This document shows positions 11,845-22,505 of a stretch of DNA of 64,000 nt, piece by piece. The DNA lies in contig NC_088804.1 in NCBI RefSeq assembly GCF_011386835.1, forward strand, positions 34,149,549-34,213,548, in the 5' to 3' direction. This stretch comes from Chrysemys picta bellii. Lineage: Eukaryota > Chordata > Testudines > Emydidae. Both the position numbers and the translations under genes were made by a program. The notes beneath the pieces are model-generated. The model did no database searches. It had not been told where the DNA came from and worked only from the letters and a program-made list of their open reading frames with translations. Numbering within the stretch: position 1 is the first letter of the stretch; each line of letters starts with the position of its first letter.

Positions 11845-13467
11845 TCATAGATTCATAGATTATAGGACTGGAAGGGACCTCGAGAGGTCATCGAGTCCAG
11901 TCCCCTGCCCGCATGGCAGGACCAAATACTGTCTAGACCATCCCTGATAGACATTTATCTAACCTACTCTTAAATATCTCCAGAGACGGAGATTCCACAA
12001 CCTCCCTAGGCAATTTGTTCCAGTGTTTAACCACCCTGACAGTTAGGAACTTTTTCCTAATGTCCAACCTAGACCTCCCTTGCTGCAGTTTAAACCCATT
12101 GTTTTTGGTTCTATCCTTAGAGGCTAAGGTGAACAAGTTCTCTCCCTCCTCCTTATGACACCCTTTTAGATACCTGTAAACTACTATCATGTCCCCTCTC
12201 AGTCTTCTCTTTTCCAAACTAAACAAACCCAATTCTTTCAGCCTTCCTTCATAGGTCATGTTCTCAAGACCTTTAATCATTCTTGTTGCTCTTCTTTGGA
12301 CCCTTTCCAATTTCTCCACATCTTTTTTAAAATGCGGCGCCCAGAACTGGACACAATACTCCAGCTGAGGCCTAACCAGAGCAGAGTAGAGCGGAAGAAT
12401 GACTTCTCGTGTCTTGCTCACAACACACCTGTTAATACATCCCAGAATCATGTTTGCTTTTTTTGCAACAGCATCACACTGTTGACTCATATTTAGCTTG
12501 TGGTCCACTATAACCCCTAGATCCCTTTCTGCCGTACTCCTTCCTAGACAGTCTTTTCCCATTCTGTATGTGTGAAATTGATTTTTCCTTCCTAAGTGGA
12601 GCACTTTGCATTTGTCTTTGTTAAACTTCATCCTGTTTAACTCAGACCATTTCTCCAATTTGTCCAGATCATTTTGAATTATGACCCTGTCCTCCAAAGT
12701 AGTTGCAATCCCTCCCAGTTTGGTATCATCCGCAAACTTAATAAGCGTACTTTCTATGCCAATATCTAAGTCGTTGATGAAGATATTGAACAGAGCCGGT
12801 CCCAAAACAGACCCCTGCGGTACCCCACTCGTTACACCTTTCCAGCAGGATTGGGAACCATTAATAACAACTCTCTGAGTACGGTTATCCAGCCAGTTAT
12901 GCACCCACCTTATAGTAGCCCCATCTAAATTGTATTTGCCTAGTTTATCGATAAGAATATCATGCGAGACCGTATCAAATGCCTTACTAAAGTCTAGGTA
13001 TACCACATCCACCGCTTCACCCTTATCCACAAGGCTCGTTATCCTATCAAAGAAAGCTATCAGATTGGTTTGACATGATTTGTTCTTCACAAATCCATGC
13101 TGGCTGTTCCCTATCACCTTACCACCTTCCAAGTGTTTGCAGATGATTTCCTTAATTACTTGCTCCATTATCTTCCCTGGCACAGAAGTTAAACTAACTG
13201 GTCTGTAGTTTCCTGGGTTGTTTTTATTTCCCTTTTTATAGATGGGCACTATATTTGCCCTTTTCCAGTCTTCTGGAATCTCTCCCGTCTCCCATGACTT
13301 TCCAAAGATAATAGCTAGAGGCTCAGATACCTCCTCTATTAGCTCCTTGAGTATTCTAGGATGCATTTCATCAGGCCCGGGTGACTTGCAGGCATCTAAC
13401 TTTTCTAAGTGATTTTTAACTTGTTCTTTTTTTATTTTATCCGCTAAACCTACCCCCTTCCCATTAG
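11845..13467 (-). mobile_element. Young CR1 LINE copy C inserted in copy B
   Basis: The left edge is the tail repeat (CATAGATTCATAGATT), followed by the CR1 end wording GGACTGGAAGGGACCTCG. The right edge is in the reverse transcriptase, so it is 5'-truncated. The short string TATTT occurs at both junctions (11840-11844 and 13468-13472), consistent with a short target duplication. The copy has a continuous coding frame, unlike every other CR1 here, so it is the youngest LINE in the window. Confidence 0.85.
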
Positions 13468-13516
13468 TATTTGTATTAAACCTGCTGCCTATTACTTTCA
13501 TCAGGTGATCCCCCAC
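11933..13516 (-). CDS. CR1 reverse transcriptase, uninterrupted but 5'-truncated
   Basis: A 527-codon frame with no internal stop. It has the non-LTR reverse transcriptase blocks in order: [10 protein letters not shown] (about residues 44-53), NYRPVSLTS (103-111), [13 protein letters not shown] (139-151), motif [12 protein letters not shown] (171-181), [10 protein letters not shown] (231-240) and catalytic FADD (261-264). Then come HLGR and the C-terminal [14 protein letters not shown] and [19 protein letters not shown] segments. The endonuclease and most of the N-terminus are missing. The ATG and first 15 codons belong to the flanking older CR1, which is fused in frame, so this start is accidental. 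The protein would copy LINE RNA at a nicked target if complete. This copy should be immobile. Confidence 0.85.
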   Translation of the reverse strand: MGDHLMKVIGSRFNTNTNGKGVGLADKIKKEQVKNHLEKLDACKSPGPDEMHPRILKELIEEVSEPLAIIFGKSWETGEIPEDWKRANIVPIYKKGNKNNPGNYRPVSLTSVPGKIMEQVIKEIICKHLEGGKVIGNSQHGFVKNKSCQTNLIAFFDRITSLVDKGEAVDVVYLDFSKAFDTVSHDILIDKLGKYNLDGATIRWVHNWLDNRTQRVVINGSQSCWKGVTSGVPQGSVLGPALFNIFINDLDIGIESTLIKFADDTKLGGIATTLEDRVIIQNDLDKLEKWSELNRMKFNKDKCKVLHLGRKNQFHTYRMGKDCLGRSTAERDLGVIVDHKLNMSQQCDAVAKKANMILGCINRCVVSKTREVILPLYSALVRPQLEYCVQFWAPHFKKDVEKLERVQRRATRMIKGLENMTYEGRLKELGLFSLEKRRLRGDMIVVYRYLKGCHKEEGENLFTLASKDRTKNNGFKLQQGRSRLDIRKKFLTVRVVKHWNKLPREVVESPSLEIFKSRLDKCLSGMV

Positions 13517-13592
13517 ATTTCTGTAGTGCGAGAAAGGGTAAATAACACTTCTCTATTCACTTTTTCCACACCATTCATGATTTTATAGACAT

Positions 13593-13850
13593 CTACCATA
13601 TCTCCCCCTTAGTCATCTCTTTTCTAAGCTGAACAACTCTAATCATTTTTGTCTCCCTTTGTATGGCACCCTTTCTATACCCTTGATCATCTTTGTTGCC
13701 CCCTCTCTGAACCTTTTCCAATACCACTATATACTTTTTGAGATGGGGTGACCAGAACTGGACACCCTGTGGGAGTATAATGGATTTATACAGTAGCATT
13801 ATGATATTTTCTGTCTTATTTTCTATCCCTTTCCTAACAATTCCTAACAT
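13593..13850 (-). pseudogene. CR1 copy B, ORF2 C-terminal fragment
   Basis: Minus-strand frame with the CR1 C-terminal pattern: LGIVRKGIENKTENIIMLLY, then an equivalent of PHLEYGVQFWSPHLKK and LEKVQRG. It lines up with the copy A segment interrupted by the LTR-like insertion. A short internal duplication (TKMIRVV-like) and frame breaks show decay. Confidence 0.7.
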
Positions 13851-14710
13851 TCTGAGAGGGTTTTTTTTTTAAATCGCTGCTGCACACTGAACTGAAGTTT
13901 TCAGAGTACTATCCACAGTGACTCCAAGATTTCTTTCTTGAGTGGTAACAGATAGTTTAGAACTCATCATTATATATTTGTAGTTTGGATTATTTTTTTC
14001 CAATCTGCATTATTTTGCACATATCAACATGGAATTTCATCTACCATTTTGTTGCCCAGTTGCCCCATTGTGTGAAATCCCCCATAACTCAGCATAGTCG
14101 GCTTTGGACTTAACTACCTTGAAAAATTTTGTATCATCTGCAGATTTTGCCACCTCACTGTTCACTTCCTTTTCCAGATCATTAATGAATACGTTGAATA
14201 GCACTGGTCCCAGTACAGATCCTTGGGGGACCCCACTGTTCCATTTATTCCAACCCTTTGTTTCCCATCTTCTAATCAGTTAGTGATCCATGAGAGGACC
14301 TTCCTTCTTATCCCATGACTACTTAGATTCCTTAAGAGCCTTTGGTGAGGGACCTCGTCAAAGACTTTCTGAAAATCCAAGTACACTATCAACTGGATCC
14401 CCCTAACCCACATACTGTTGACACCCTCAAAGAATTCTAATAGATTGGTGAGGCATGATTTCCTGTTACAAAATATGTATTGACTCTTTTCCAACAAGTC
14501 ATGTTTATCTATAATCTAGTGTCCAATCATTCTTTTCTTTATTCTAGTATCTATCAATTTGTCCAGTACTGGAGCTAAGCAAATAGGCCTTTAATTGCCA
14601 GGATAATCTCTGGAGCCTTTTTTAAAAATCCATGTAACATTAACTACCTTCCAGTCATCTGGTGCTTAGGCTTGCTTTAGCAATAGGTTACATACTACAG
14701 TTGTGAACTT

Positions 14711-15038
14711 GGAGGTGACTCTGCTCAGGAGTGGAGATGGATTTCTAGCAAACAACAGAAGAACAAGTTCTATCTTAGTGCTCAGTCCTGTAAACACATC
14801 CACATGTGAGTAACTTTACTCACTCATGCTGTCCCAATGAAGTCAATGTCCTGTACTGCCTCCTATTGCAAGATAACCCAGGGATGAGGGGCTCTAAAGG
14901 AGGGAACCCCCCCCCCATGTTACTGCATTGGGAGTTAGGGTTTGTCCCCCCATGGAATAGATCTGAAGCCTGCCTAAAATCTAGAGGGATGCACAGGAGG
15001 CCAAGGACATATTATGGAGACCCTATAACACTCTATTG
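14711..15038. other. Spacer between CR1 copy B and hAT copy 2
   Basis: No gene or repeat recognised apart from an 8-C run near 14909. A 90-codon plus-strand frame crosses the hAT boundary and is not credible. Confidence 0.4.
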
Positions 15039-15272
15039 CAGGGGTTGGCAACATTCGGCATGCGGCTCACCAGGTTAAGCACCCTAGCGGGCCGGGCCAG
15101 TTTATTTACCTGCTGATGCGGCAGGTTCGGCTGATCGCGGCCCCCACTCACCGCGGTTCGCCGTCCCGGGCCGCGATTGGCCGAACCTGCCGCATCAGCA
15201 GGTAAATAAACTGGCTCGGCCCGCTAGGATGCTTACCCTGGCGAGCCGCGCGCCGAACATTGCCGACCCCTG
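15039..15272. mobile_element. Non-autonomous hAT-type fold-back element, copy 2
   Basis: Begins CAGGGGTTGGCAAC and ends GTTGCCGACCCCTG, between perfect 8-bp duplications CTCTATTG (15031-15038 and 15273-15280). At 234 bp it lacks much of the centre found in copy 1, yet keeps both arms with GGTTCGGC/GCCGAACC and TTTATTTACCTGCTGATG. It is an internal-deletion variant of the same family. Confidence 0.9.
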
Positions 15273-15589
15273 CTCTATTGGCTCTAGTCACAGTTGGGTC
15301 CCCATTCCTCTCTGCAGCTAGCTCTAGGACTCCCCTGATCTGCTCATTCCTCACTCTAAGTCTCCACTATCATGCACCAGGAGGGGGAAAGAGATGGGGC
15401 TGAGCAGGCTACAATACTTCTAAAGTTTACTTTATATGGCCTGATCCTGAAATCCTTGTGTATCCCATTGCAATCAAGGAGTTTGGAATATGTAAGGAAT
15501 AACTGCTTAGTTAGCAAAGGAAATGTATTAAATGATGTTAACATGACCAGGGATCCGTTTTGATTGACCTTGTGTGTGCGGTAATGTTA

Positions 15590-16080
15590 CGGCCAGGGAA
15601 TGGGTGGCCTGGTCTAGAAGTTAGTGTTGAGCACAGGTTGCAGGTCCAGGAGCCAGTTACTGGGAATTAGACTGGGTTTGAGCACCAAGAGATCAGAATT
15701 GAGATACAAATTGGAAGGCAGGGATCAAGAGTCAGTTTCCAAGACTCAGGTCAAGTCAGGATACCAGGAGGTCAGGTTCGGATGACAGAATCAGAAGGCA
15801 GGAACCAGGGGGCAGTACCAGGTTCAGGCTGAGTCAGGATACCAGGAGGTCAGGATCAGGAGGCAGGAAGAGGGAAACACCAGACAAGCAGTCCATGGCA
15901 GGGTGAAGCTCATTTATGGACAACTTCCTGTTTCCTCCTCTGGCTTAAATAGGGGCTGCAGTCAGGAGCACTGGAACTCTCCCAATCTGAGCATAGGAGA
16001 GGGAGTTGTGCCCCAGTTGGGTTTCTTGGACCCCGGTCCTAGCAGCTGCCTGGGTTTGAGACCTGCAGGGCCTGACAGAT
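15590..16080. repeat. GTCAGGA-rich dispersed repeat
   Basis: Degenerate short-period repetition of CAGGA/GTCAGG phrases. The string GTCAGGATACCAGGAGGTCAG occurs almost identically near 15755 and 15833. The following part (TTATGGACAACTTCCTG, GGCTTAAATAGGGGCTGC) resembles a turtle repeat that I cannot classify. No coding content. Confidence 0.5.
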
Positions 16081-16155
16081 ATATAGATATAAGATTTTAG
16101 TTTATATATTGTATGTCCAGGGTGTATGCACCATTGAGAGAGCTGATGTGATTCA

Positions 16156-16240
16156 CAGGGCCCGATTCTCCTCTCACTTACATGAGCAACTCCACTGAGT
16201 TCAGTGGAGTGACTCCTGAGAGCAGAATGAGAACTTGTAA
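16156..16240. repeat. Short palindromic repeat
   Basis: GGGCCCGATTCTCCTCTCAC leads into ACTCCACTGAGTTCAGTGGAGT, a self-complementary centre, and then an inverted relative of the left end (GAGAGCAGAATGAGA). Member of the small palindrome class also seen at 10261-10318. Confidence 0.6.
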
Positions 16241-16363
16241 GTCTTTACAACTTCTGTTTCAAGCACAGATTTTCCATGTAAACTTGTTAACTACTGAACT
16301 GGAAACAGATTCCTCTTTTGCACATGGAAAATGATTTTCAATTTACATCAATGAGACTGGTTT

Positions 16364-16916
16364 CAGAGTGGTAGCCGTGTTAGTCTGTATCAGCAAAAAC
16401 AACGAGGAGTCCTTGTGGCATCTTAGAGACTAACAAATTTATTTGGGCATAAGCTTTTGTGGGCTAAAACCCACTTCATCAGATGCATGGAGTGAAAAAT
16501 ACAGAAGGCATGTGTATATATTACAGCACATGAAAAGATGGGAGTTGTCTTACCAAGTAGGGGTCAGTGCTAATGAGCCAAATCAATTAAGGTGGAAGTG
16601 GCCTATTCTCAACAGTTGACAAGAACGGATGAATACCAAGAGAGGGAAAATTACTTTTGTAGTGCTAACGAGGCCAATGCAATCAAGGTGACCCATTTCC
16701 AACAGTTGACATGAAGGTGTGAGTATCAGCAGAGGGAAAATTACTTTTTGTAGTGACCCATCCACTCCCTGGACACTTAATAACAGACTTAAAAGTGGCA
16801 ATTCTTCAACAAATAAACTTCAAAAACAGACTCCAATGAGAAACTGCAGAACTGGAATTAATTTGCAAACTGGACACCAACAAATTAGGCCTGAATAAAG
16901 ACTGGAAGTGGATGGG
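16364..16916 (+). mobile_element. Cry-type tRNA-derived SINE with long body
   Basis: The head GGTTTCAGAGTGGTAGCCG, then TGTTAGTCTGTATCAGC and TTAGAGACTAACAAATTTATT, is the pol III SINE I know from hidden-necked turtles, which supports the organism call. The body continues with an imperfect tandem dimer (units 16566-16660 and 16661-16751) and then a stretch reading AATTCTTCAACAAATAAACTTC to about 16916, where a CR1 tail begins. Pol III transcription is expected from the family, not shown here. I could not define the flanking duplication. Confidence 0.75.
16566..16751. repeat. Imperfect tandem dimer, unit about 95 and 91 bp
   Basis: Both units start AGTGCTAA, carry CAACAGTTGACA in the middle and end GAGGGAAAATTACTTTT. 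A third unit starts (AGTGACCC) but breaks off. The dimer is part of the SINE body and probably fixed in the family. Confidence 0.85.
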
Positions 16917-17200
16917 AATGAACAGAACAGGTAATCATCAAGTAATCCCTTCCCTGTCACTCATTCCCAGTTTTTGGCAACAGAGGCTAGGGACACCAGA
17001 GCTGCCCATCCTGGCTAATAGCCATTGATGGACCTATCCTCCATCCATTTCTTTTTTGAATGCTGTTATAGTCTTGGCCTTCACAACATCCTCTGGCAAA
17101 GAGTTCCACTGGTTGACTGTGCGGTGTGTGAAGAAATACTTCCTTTTGTTTGTTTTAAACCTGCTGCCTATTAATTTCATTTGGTGACCCCTCTGATGTA
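16917..17200 (-). mobile_element. CR1 3' fragment, minus strand
   Basis: Contains GGAATGAACAGAACAGGTAA, TAATAGCCATTGATGGACC and AGTTCCACTGGTTGACTGTG: the 3' UTR and last codons of the copy A subfamily, reversed. The expected terminal part with GGTCTGACCCAG is missing at the SINE junction, so the SINE insertion or a deletion removed the tail. Confidence 0.85.
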
Positions 17201-17597
17201 ATCAGCCCTTATCCCAGTCTCTCAAATTGTGAGATAGCTTTCATTAAGAGGGTCATGTGACAACAGTAACCGAATATAACCAAAGGCCGAATTTTGTCCA
17301 CAGAATCTTTATTACTGGTGAGGAAAAATGAGAAGAAAAGAACCCAGCTTGACTCCCTCATCCTAGGATAAGTGTGCAGGCTGGCATTTTAAAAAGACAC
17401 CTTTGTATTTGTAAACTGAGCTCTTTGCGGTGGAAATTGCTAAGGGACAATAAACATGGAGCCCCAACAAGCCTTTTTTACAGAGTCAATTTTCAGAGGA
17501 GCCATATTTTAAAATACAGCGTTGCTTAACACTTGCAACCAAATGTACCAAGGAACTTGCCCCTCTAACCTCTGTTTCCCCTCTAGCCCTTTGTACG
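17201..17597. other. No gene recognised; holds first copy of an 83-bp direct repeat
   Basis: 17408-17490 (TTTGTAAACTGAGCTC through CAGAGTCAAT) recurs at 18676-18759. Nothing else is recognisable in this stretch. Confidence 0.6.
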
Positions 17598-17740
17598 TCT
17601 TGTCTATTTAGACTGTAAGCTCCTAGGAACAGGAACTGTCTATCACTATATATACGTACAGCATCCAGCATAATGGGCCACCAGTTATGGTTGAAACCAC
17701 CTGCCACTGCCATAATACAAAATAATAAATATAATAACTA
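17598..17740 (+). mobile_element. L2-like LINE 3' tail
   Basis: AGACTGTAAGCTCC, then a GGAACTGTC segment, a degenerate 'CAGCATCCAGCATAATGG' equivalent of the GCGCCTAGCACAGTG block, and an AATAATAAATATAATAA end. This is the typical ancient L2/CR1-clade 3' end. Others lie at 32404-32494, 36603-36737 and 40102-40212. Confidence 0.55.
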
Positions 17741-18675
17741 ACAGTCACACATCAAAGATCCTGTGTACTCATAAAAAAAATAAAAGAGACTTGGAGGAAG
17801 AGAACAAGATAATGTCTAACCACCCAAAACAACTTGTACATTACAGTCTCACCACAACATTCCCCTTATGAAACACTTACAGGATCAGACAGATGGAGCG
17901 AGGATGGGATCAGCAACATCCACAGAGGTGACCGCCATATACTGTACTTGCAACATATTGAACACATCAGAAGCGGCAGAGATCAAACAAAAATGCTAGA
18001 GACTTGTAGTTGCCACTCATGTTAATTTAGCAACACAGTTATGGCAAAGGGTCTGTTTTGATGGCTTTATATCTTGACTGTTTTAATTCCCCTGGGGCTG
18101 AAGTTTGGCACACAGGTTTCCAGCCCAGATGGAAATGTTAATTATTGTATAAAATTTGATTTGAATGAGTTCAGCTGTTTTTATGCAGAGAGTATCAGAA
18201 AAAAATATTTTAGATGATTTCAGATATACTTTGCTAAGTAAGAGGCTTAGTTTAAAACATTACAATACCACCATATATTCTTATGAACTGGGATGCATTT
18301 AATCAGGATGGCTGCTTTCCTGGAAACCAGTCTTAGTTTGGTGATGGTAAATGGCAATGACTGTTGCTTAAATGGTAAAGAATTAGCAACAAATTTTATT
18401 CTAATGAGTGTTGAGTAGGAGTTAAATCCAATCCGAGTAAAAAAATTGACCCTGATTCTATCCTCAGTTGCATCTATCTATCCCCAATAACATCAATGGT
18501 TTACACTAATCTAAATGAGGGCAAAATGGACTCCAGCATCCATTGTGCACATGCACTTCAGGGTAGGATTGGCAGAGATATACTTTTATGGGGTATCATC
18601 CTTCAGCTAAATTGTTCCCATTGCGAGTTAGAGAAGTAGAAGAGAATTAGAGGATTTAAATATCCATACCAATGA
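17741..18675. other. No gene recognised
   Basis: Around 18080-18200 a phrase GAAGTTTGGCACACAGG with AAATTTGATTTGAA resembles a dispersed turtle fold-back repeat, too degraded to delimit. Otherwise unremarkable. Confidence 0.35.
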
Positions 18676-18759
18676 TTTGTAAACTAAGCTATCTGACGTG
18701 GAAATTGCTAAGGGACAATAAACGTGGAGCCCCACCGAGCCTTTTTTTACAGAGTCAAT
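18676..18759. repeat. Second copy of 83-bp direct repeat
   Basis: Matches 17408-17490 with a handful of substitutions and one extra T. Both copies contain GGAAATTGCTAAGGGACAA and end ACAGAGTCAAT. This copy runs straight into a CR1 tail, so it may be upstream sequence of that CR1 subfamily. Confidence 0.8.
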
Positions 18760-18885
18760 AGACAAACACCTGTCAGGAATGGTGTAGTTATTACTTAGTT
18801 CTACCTTGAGCACAGGGGACTGGATTATATGACCTATTGAGGTCCCTTCCAGTCCTACACTTCTGTGATTTTATTATTCTATTAT
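18760..18885 (+). mobile_element. CR1 3' tail, plus strand
   Basis: AGACAAACACCTGTCAGGAA, GGGGACTGGATTATATGACC and AGGTCCCTTCCAGTCCTAC are the last codons and 3' end of the copy C subfamily, closing with a degraded TTCTATTATAA tail. Confidence 0.85.
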
Positions 18886-19475
18886 AAGGATTATTTGCAA
18901 TTATCAGTGTTGAGTGTTCCCTCTCAGATGGATCAAACTTCCAATACTACTGAAAATATCCATTCTGTTTATACTCCCAATGCACAAACAATGAGCGGAT
19001 AGAGTAGCAATGGGGCCAGCAGCATCTTCAACAGGAGTCCTAAGGAATACTAACAAACGCCTGTTGGAAAAAAGGAAGGGAGTGCCAAGGCATGTACATT
19101 GTATGTTACTCAGAGCAGTGAAAGATGCAGCAGAAAATAAAAGCCTCCAAATATTACACTGTAAAAGGCAAAGTTTCCTAGCCAAAAGATAAAGAAATCC
19201 CATTTCCAACTTTGGTTGACAAAAAATGTATGTACAGAATACCACAGGAGAGGGCGATGCTAGATTTGTGGGGAAAACCAAGAAAGAGCGGCACATAACA
19301 AACTAACATACAGCAGGTACTGGCAAAGACTCAGCCAACTTTCAAGTAAGAAAACATTTCACACCATAAACACAGGAGCTGGAAAACTCACATCCCAACA
19401 GAAAATTGAAAAATGGAATAAAGAAAGAAAAAATATATATATTCAGCAAAAGAAATTACATCATCAGGATATCTG
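18886..19475. other. No gene recognised
   Basis: A minus-strand frame of 130 codons (18904-19296) and a plus-strand frame of 60 overlap here. Neither shows a domain, and the composition is that of ordinary intergenic DNA. Confidence 0.4.
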
Positions 19476-19913
19476 TATTTGGCACTGCTGCGACCACTAC
19501 TGCTATACTGCGTTCAGTTCCAGTGTCCACAATTAAAGAAGGATATTGATAAATTGGAGAGGGTTCAGAAAAGAGCAGGGGCGGCTCCAGGCACCAGCGC
19601 ACCAAGCGCAGGCCTGGAGCGGGAAGCCGCAGGGGGCGGCCTGCCGGTTGCCGTGAGGGCGGCAGTCAGGCTGCCTTCGGCTGCATGCCTGCGGGAGGTC
19701 CTCCGGTCCCGCGGTTTCGGTGGCAATTTGGCAGCAGGTACGCCGAAGGCGCAGGACCGGCGGACCTCCCACAGGCATGCCGCCGAAAGCCGCCTGACTG
19801 CCGTGCTTGGGGCGTCAAAATACATAGAGCCGCCCCTAGAAAAGAGCTATGAGAATGATTAAAGGAGAATTGGAAAACATGCCTCATAGTGATAGACTCG
19901 TGGAGTTCAATCT
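19476..19913 (+). mobile_element. CR1 ORF2 C-terminal fragment F1, hAT inside
   Basis: Encodes LLRPLLLYCVQFQCPQLKKD and LERVQKRA, is then interrupted by a hAT element (19576-19838), and resumes with the equivalent of [19 protein letters not shown]. This is the CR1 C-terminus; the copy is truncated at both ends. Confidence 0.85.
19576..19838. mobile_element. hAT-type fold-back element in CR1 F1
   Basis: Starts CAGGGGCGGCTCCAGGC and ends GAGCCGCCCCTA, between perfect 8-bp duplications GAAAAGAG (19568-19575 and 19839-19846). The terminal A probably replaces the G of CCCTG. The inner part is largely inverted (GGCGGC..GCCGCC; GGAGGTCCTCCGG against CCGGCGGACCTCC). No transposase. Same superfamily as 42550-42925. 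Confidence 0.9.
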
Positions 19914-19917
19914 ATCT

Positions 19918-20262
19918 GAGGGAATTATAGGCCAGTCAGCTTGACTTCAGAACCTAGAAAGATAATGAAGCAAATAATCAATCAATCTGTAAGCACCTAG
20001 AAGAAAATAATATGATAAGTAACAGTCAACATGGATTTTTCAAGAAAAATCATGTCAAACCAACCTAATATGCTTTTTTGACAGCATAACAAGACTTTTG
20101 GATGGAGGGAAGCAGCAGATGAGATATATCATGACTTTAGTAAGGCTTCTGATACTGTCTCACATGGCCTTCTCATATACAAACTAGAGAAATAGAGCAT
20201 AGGCAAACCTACTATAAGATGGGTGCACAGCTGGTTGGAAAAGTGTACTTAGAATAATTTGT
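19918..20262 (+). pseudogene. CR1 reverse transcriptase fragment F2
   Basis: Begins at the [10 protein letters not shown] block (GGAATTATAGGCCAGTCAGC) and runs through HGFFKKN, a motif A relative (CATGACTTTAGTAAGGCTTC) and RWVHSWLEK. The catalytic FADD is not reached. It lies after F1, although in a CR1 it should come before it, so two insertions or a rearrangement are needed. Confidence 0.8.
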
Positions 20263-22425
20263 TCTTAGGTAATTTGTTCACAGAAAAAGGGCTAAAAAGA
20301 GTCTGGAAATTCCCCTCATTTTTGCAATAGAGAGATGCAGGCCAGGTTCTAGGATGCCTGGCATGACATCACTATTTGTTTCTCCAAAGATCTTGCCATG
20401 GACAGAGGAATGAGGACCTGAGACATCTAATATAAAAATCAAGTAGGGGAAAAAAACTTTTTTTTTAAAGGGAGACAGGCTTTCTACATTGTTAAGAATT
20501 AGCAAAGGGAGAAACCAACTCTCTTTCACCATATGGTTCACCTTTAAAAATACTATAGTGTTCTGGTAATAATCCCGAAAACTATAGATAACAAGTGCTT
20601 GGATACTAAAATATTTGATATTGTGACTACATATTATTGAAATTTTGCCATTAAGAGGTTTACTAGAACTACCATTAATAATAAATAATATTTAGCTCTT
20701 ACTAAACATATGTGTTTGGGTATGAGATATACAGTAGATACATTTAGTGTGCAATATGTATAGGAACAAATGAAAATATCTTTAAATGCACCCATTAATA
20801 TTGTTAACAATTAATATTTCATAAGCGGGACTTTGTGATTAATGTTAACATTTTCCAATTTCCTGGTCTCCTCCTAGAATCTGTTTTACAGGATATTGCC
20901 TGCGCTTACAAAATAAGAATTGGTTTATTAATATTAAATTGGAGCTGTGCCAGGACTGAAATATGCACTTTTACCCATTGGGTAATAGACAACTATCTGC
21001 CTTCCATTAGAGTTAAGTAGTAAGATTCACCAGCAATGCACAAATAATGTCTGATCTGAAACTAGCCAGAGGCATCAAAGCGGTAAAATCAGTGATGTTA
21101 TAATACTTATTTCAAGGGGGTCTTGCAATTCTGACTGAATTAAATAATGGACCCAATCCTGAATTCAGTAGGAACATGCCCAGTGTTTCTAGAGTGCTTT
21201 GAAAACCTTGGATTAAAATTGCTGTTACGGTAAATAAATATTATTAATATTGTTTATGAAAGTTATATGTGCCTGATAAAGGGGAATTAGATCTGTTTGT
21301 TTCTATTCTCCGTAAATCAGGAAATGAGGAAGGATATTTACAAAGATGCACCTCTTTTTATTACCTGCCAAAATGTTGTGTACCCTTCTCTTCTCTTTGA
21401 CCCTGAAGGTACTGGAGGTGCGTCTTTGATACATTTGCTGTTGCACTAAATAGAAAACGCGGAAAACAAACTGCCGTGCACATTGCATAATATGTAAGGG
21501 AAGCAGTGGATGGAACATGGTGACTGAGGAAATAGTGTTGCGCAAACCCAAGATGCAGAATTAGATTGCTTCTGCTGCTGCCCTTGTTTCTTGGCAGCTA
21601 CCATTGCTCAGCAATCTCCAGGGTCTACAACATGGTAAAATGGGCTCTCTGAATCCAAAGGAAAAAGAAGGTACCTGGCTTGTATCACAAGGGAAGATTC
21701 TTTCTTGGTCATGCCATCAAAAAGTAGAATGTTTAACCTGTTGGAGATAATAGTCAAGTGGTACAAATATGTCCTTCTTTAGCCAGGCCAACCCTGCACT
21801 CCTTGCATAACCAAAACTCCAAGGGACTAGATTTTGCTGGCAGCTTAGAAAAACCCATCATTCTAATGGATAAAGAGTAGAAATTGACTAGCTTCAGCGT
21901 ATTAGCTGAACTTATAGGACCATATACTCAGCTGGTGAAAATGGGTACTGCTTCTTTGACTTCATTAGACCTCTGCCCTTCTGCAGCAGCTGAGGATCTG
22001 GCCCATTTTTAACTCCCAAATATGATCTCAGGCTAATGTTGCTCCTTTTTCAGTAACGTGACTCCAGCCCTTGAGAGTATTTAAGAATCAGATATTTTAT
22101 AAAACATTCTGGATAATTAACATTTGCAAAGCCAGATTACTCAATACCTTCATAATGCTCTCTCAATTCATTGGTATCAACAGCATGATGGCTGATAAAA
22201 CGCAGCTGAAAAGGCTCCTTAAAAGGTGTTGCTGGCACAATTATAAGGGCACACAGAACATGTAAACACATGAAAAATTCCCATGAAGACACAGATGCTT
22301 TTTAAAAAATCCCACTATGAGTTAATAGGGTACTTTAAACCTGGGAGGATTCCTTTATTGCAACCAAATGTGTTTCCATTAGTCCACAGGTCTCCTTCCT
22401 ACAAGCAGTTGAAAATATGGGTGAC
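20263..22425. other. No gene recognised
   Basis: About 2.2 kb of AT-rich sequence with short chance frames. A remnant of the small palindromic repeats occurs near 21928-22008 (CAGCTGGTGAAAATGG against CAGCTGAGGATCTGGCCC). Nothing else recognised. Confidence 0.4.
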
Positions 22426-22429
22426 AGAC

Positions 22430-22505
22430 GTATGAGAGAGTTATGGTGCAGAAAGCTAATGCATTAGCCTTTCAGCAGTAAATATCTGGGTTTAAATTTG
22501 GTATA
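22430..22505 (+). repeat. tRNA-like SINE remnant
   Basis: TTATGGTGCAGAAAGCTAA and CATTAGCCTTTCAGCAG are followed by ATCTGGGTTTAAATTTGG, which sits where a B box (GGTTCAAATCC) is expected. No good stem structure remains. Probably an old tRNA-derived SINE rather than a tRNA gene. Confidence 0.35.

Larger units (their letters stand above)
11491..14710 (-). mobile_element. CR1 LINE copy B, minus strand, split by copy C
   Basis: Older minus-strand CR1. Its 3' end is at the left (TAAGAATGGCCACAATGGG; TAATAGCCATTGATGGACC) and its reverse transcriptase runs to about 14710. It is interrupted at the TTTT-rich stretch near 11845 and resumes at TTAAACCTGCTGCCTATTAC near 13475. The right part encodes, with breaks, KSCLTNLLEFFEGVN and LDFQKVFDEVPHQRLL (14276-14497, minus), which matches copy A's subfamily. 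Many stops and shifts are present, so it is older than the insertion it carries. The 5' edge is approximate. Confidence 0.85.

Noticed and set aside
16566..16751. CRISPR-like or satellite array
   Set aside because: Only two imperfect units of about 93 bp within a SINE body in a vertebrate context.
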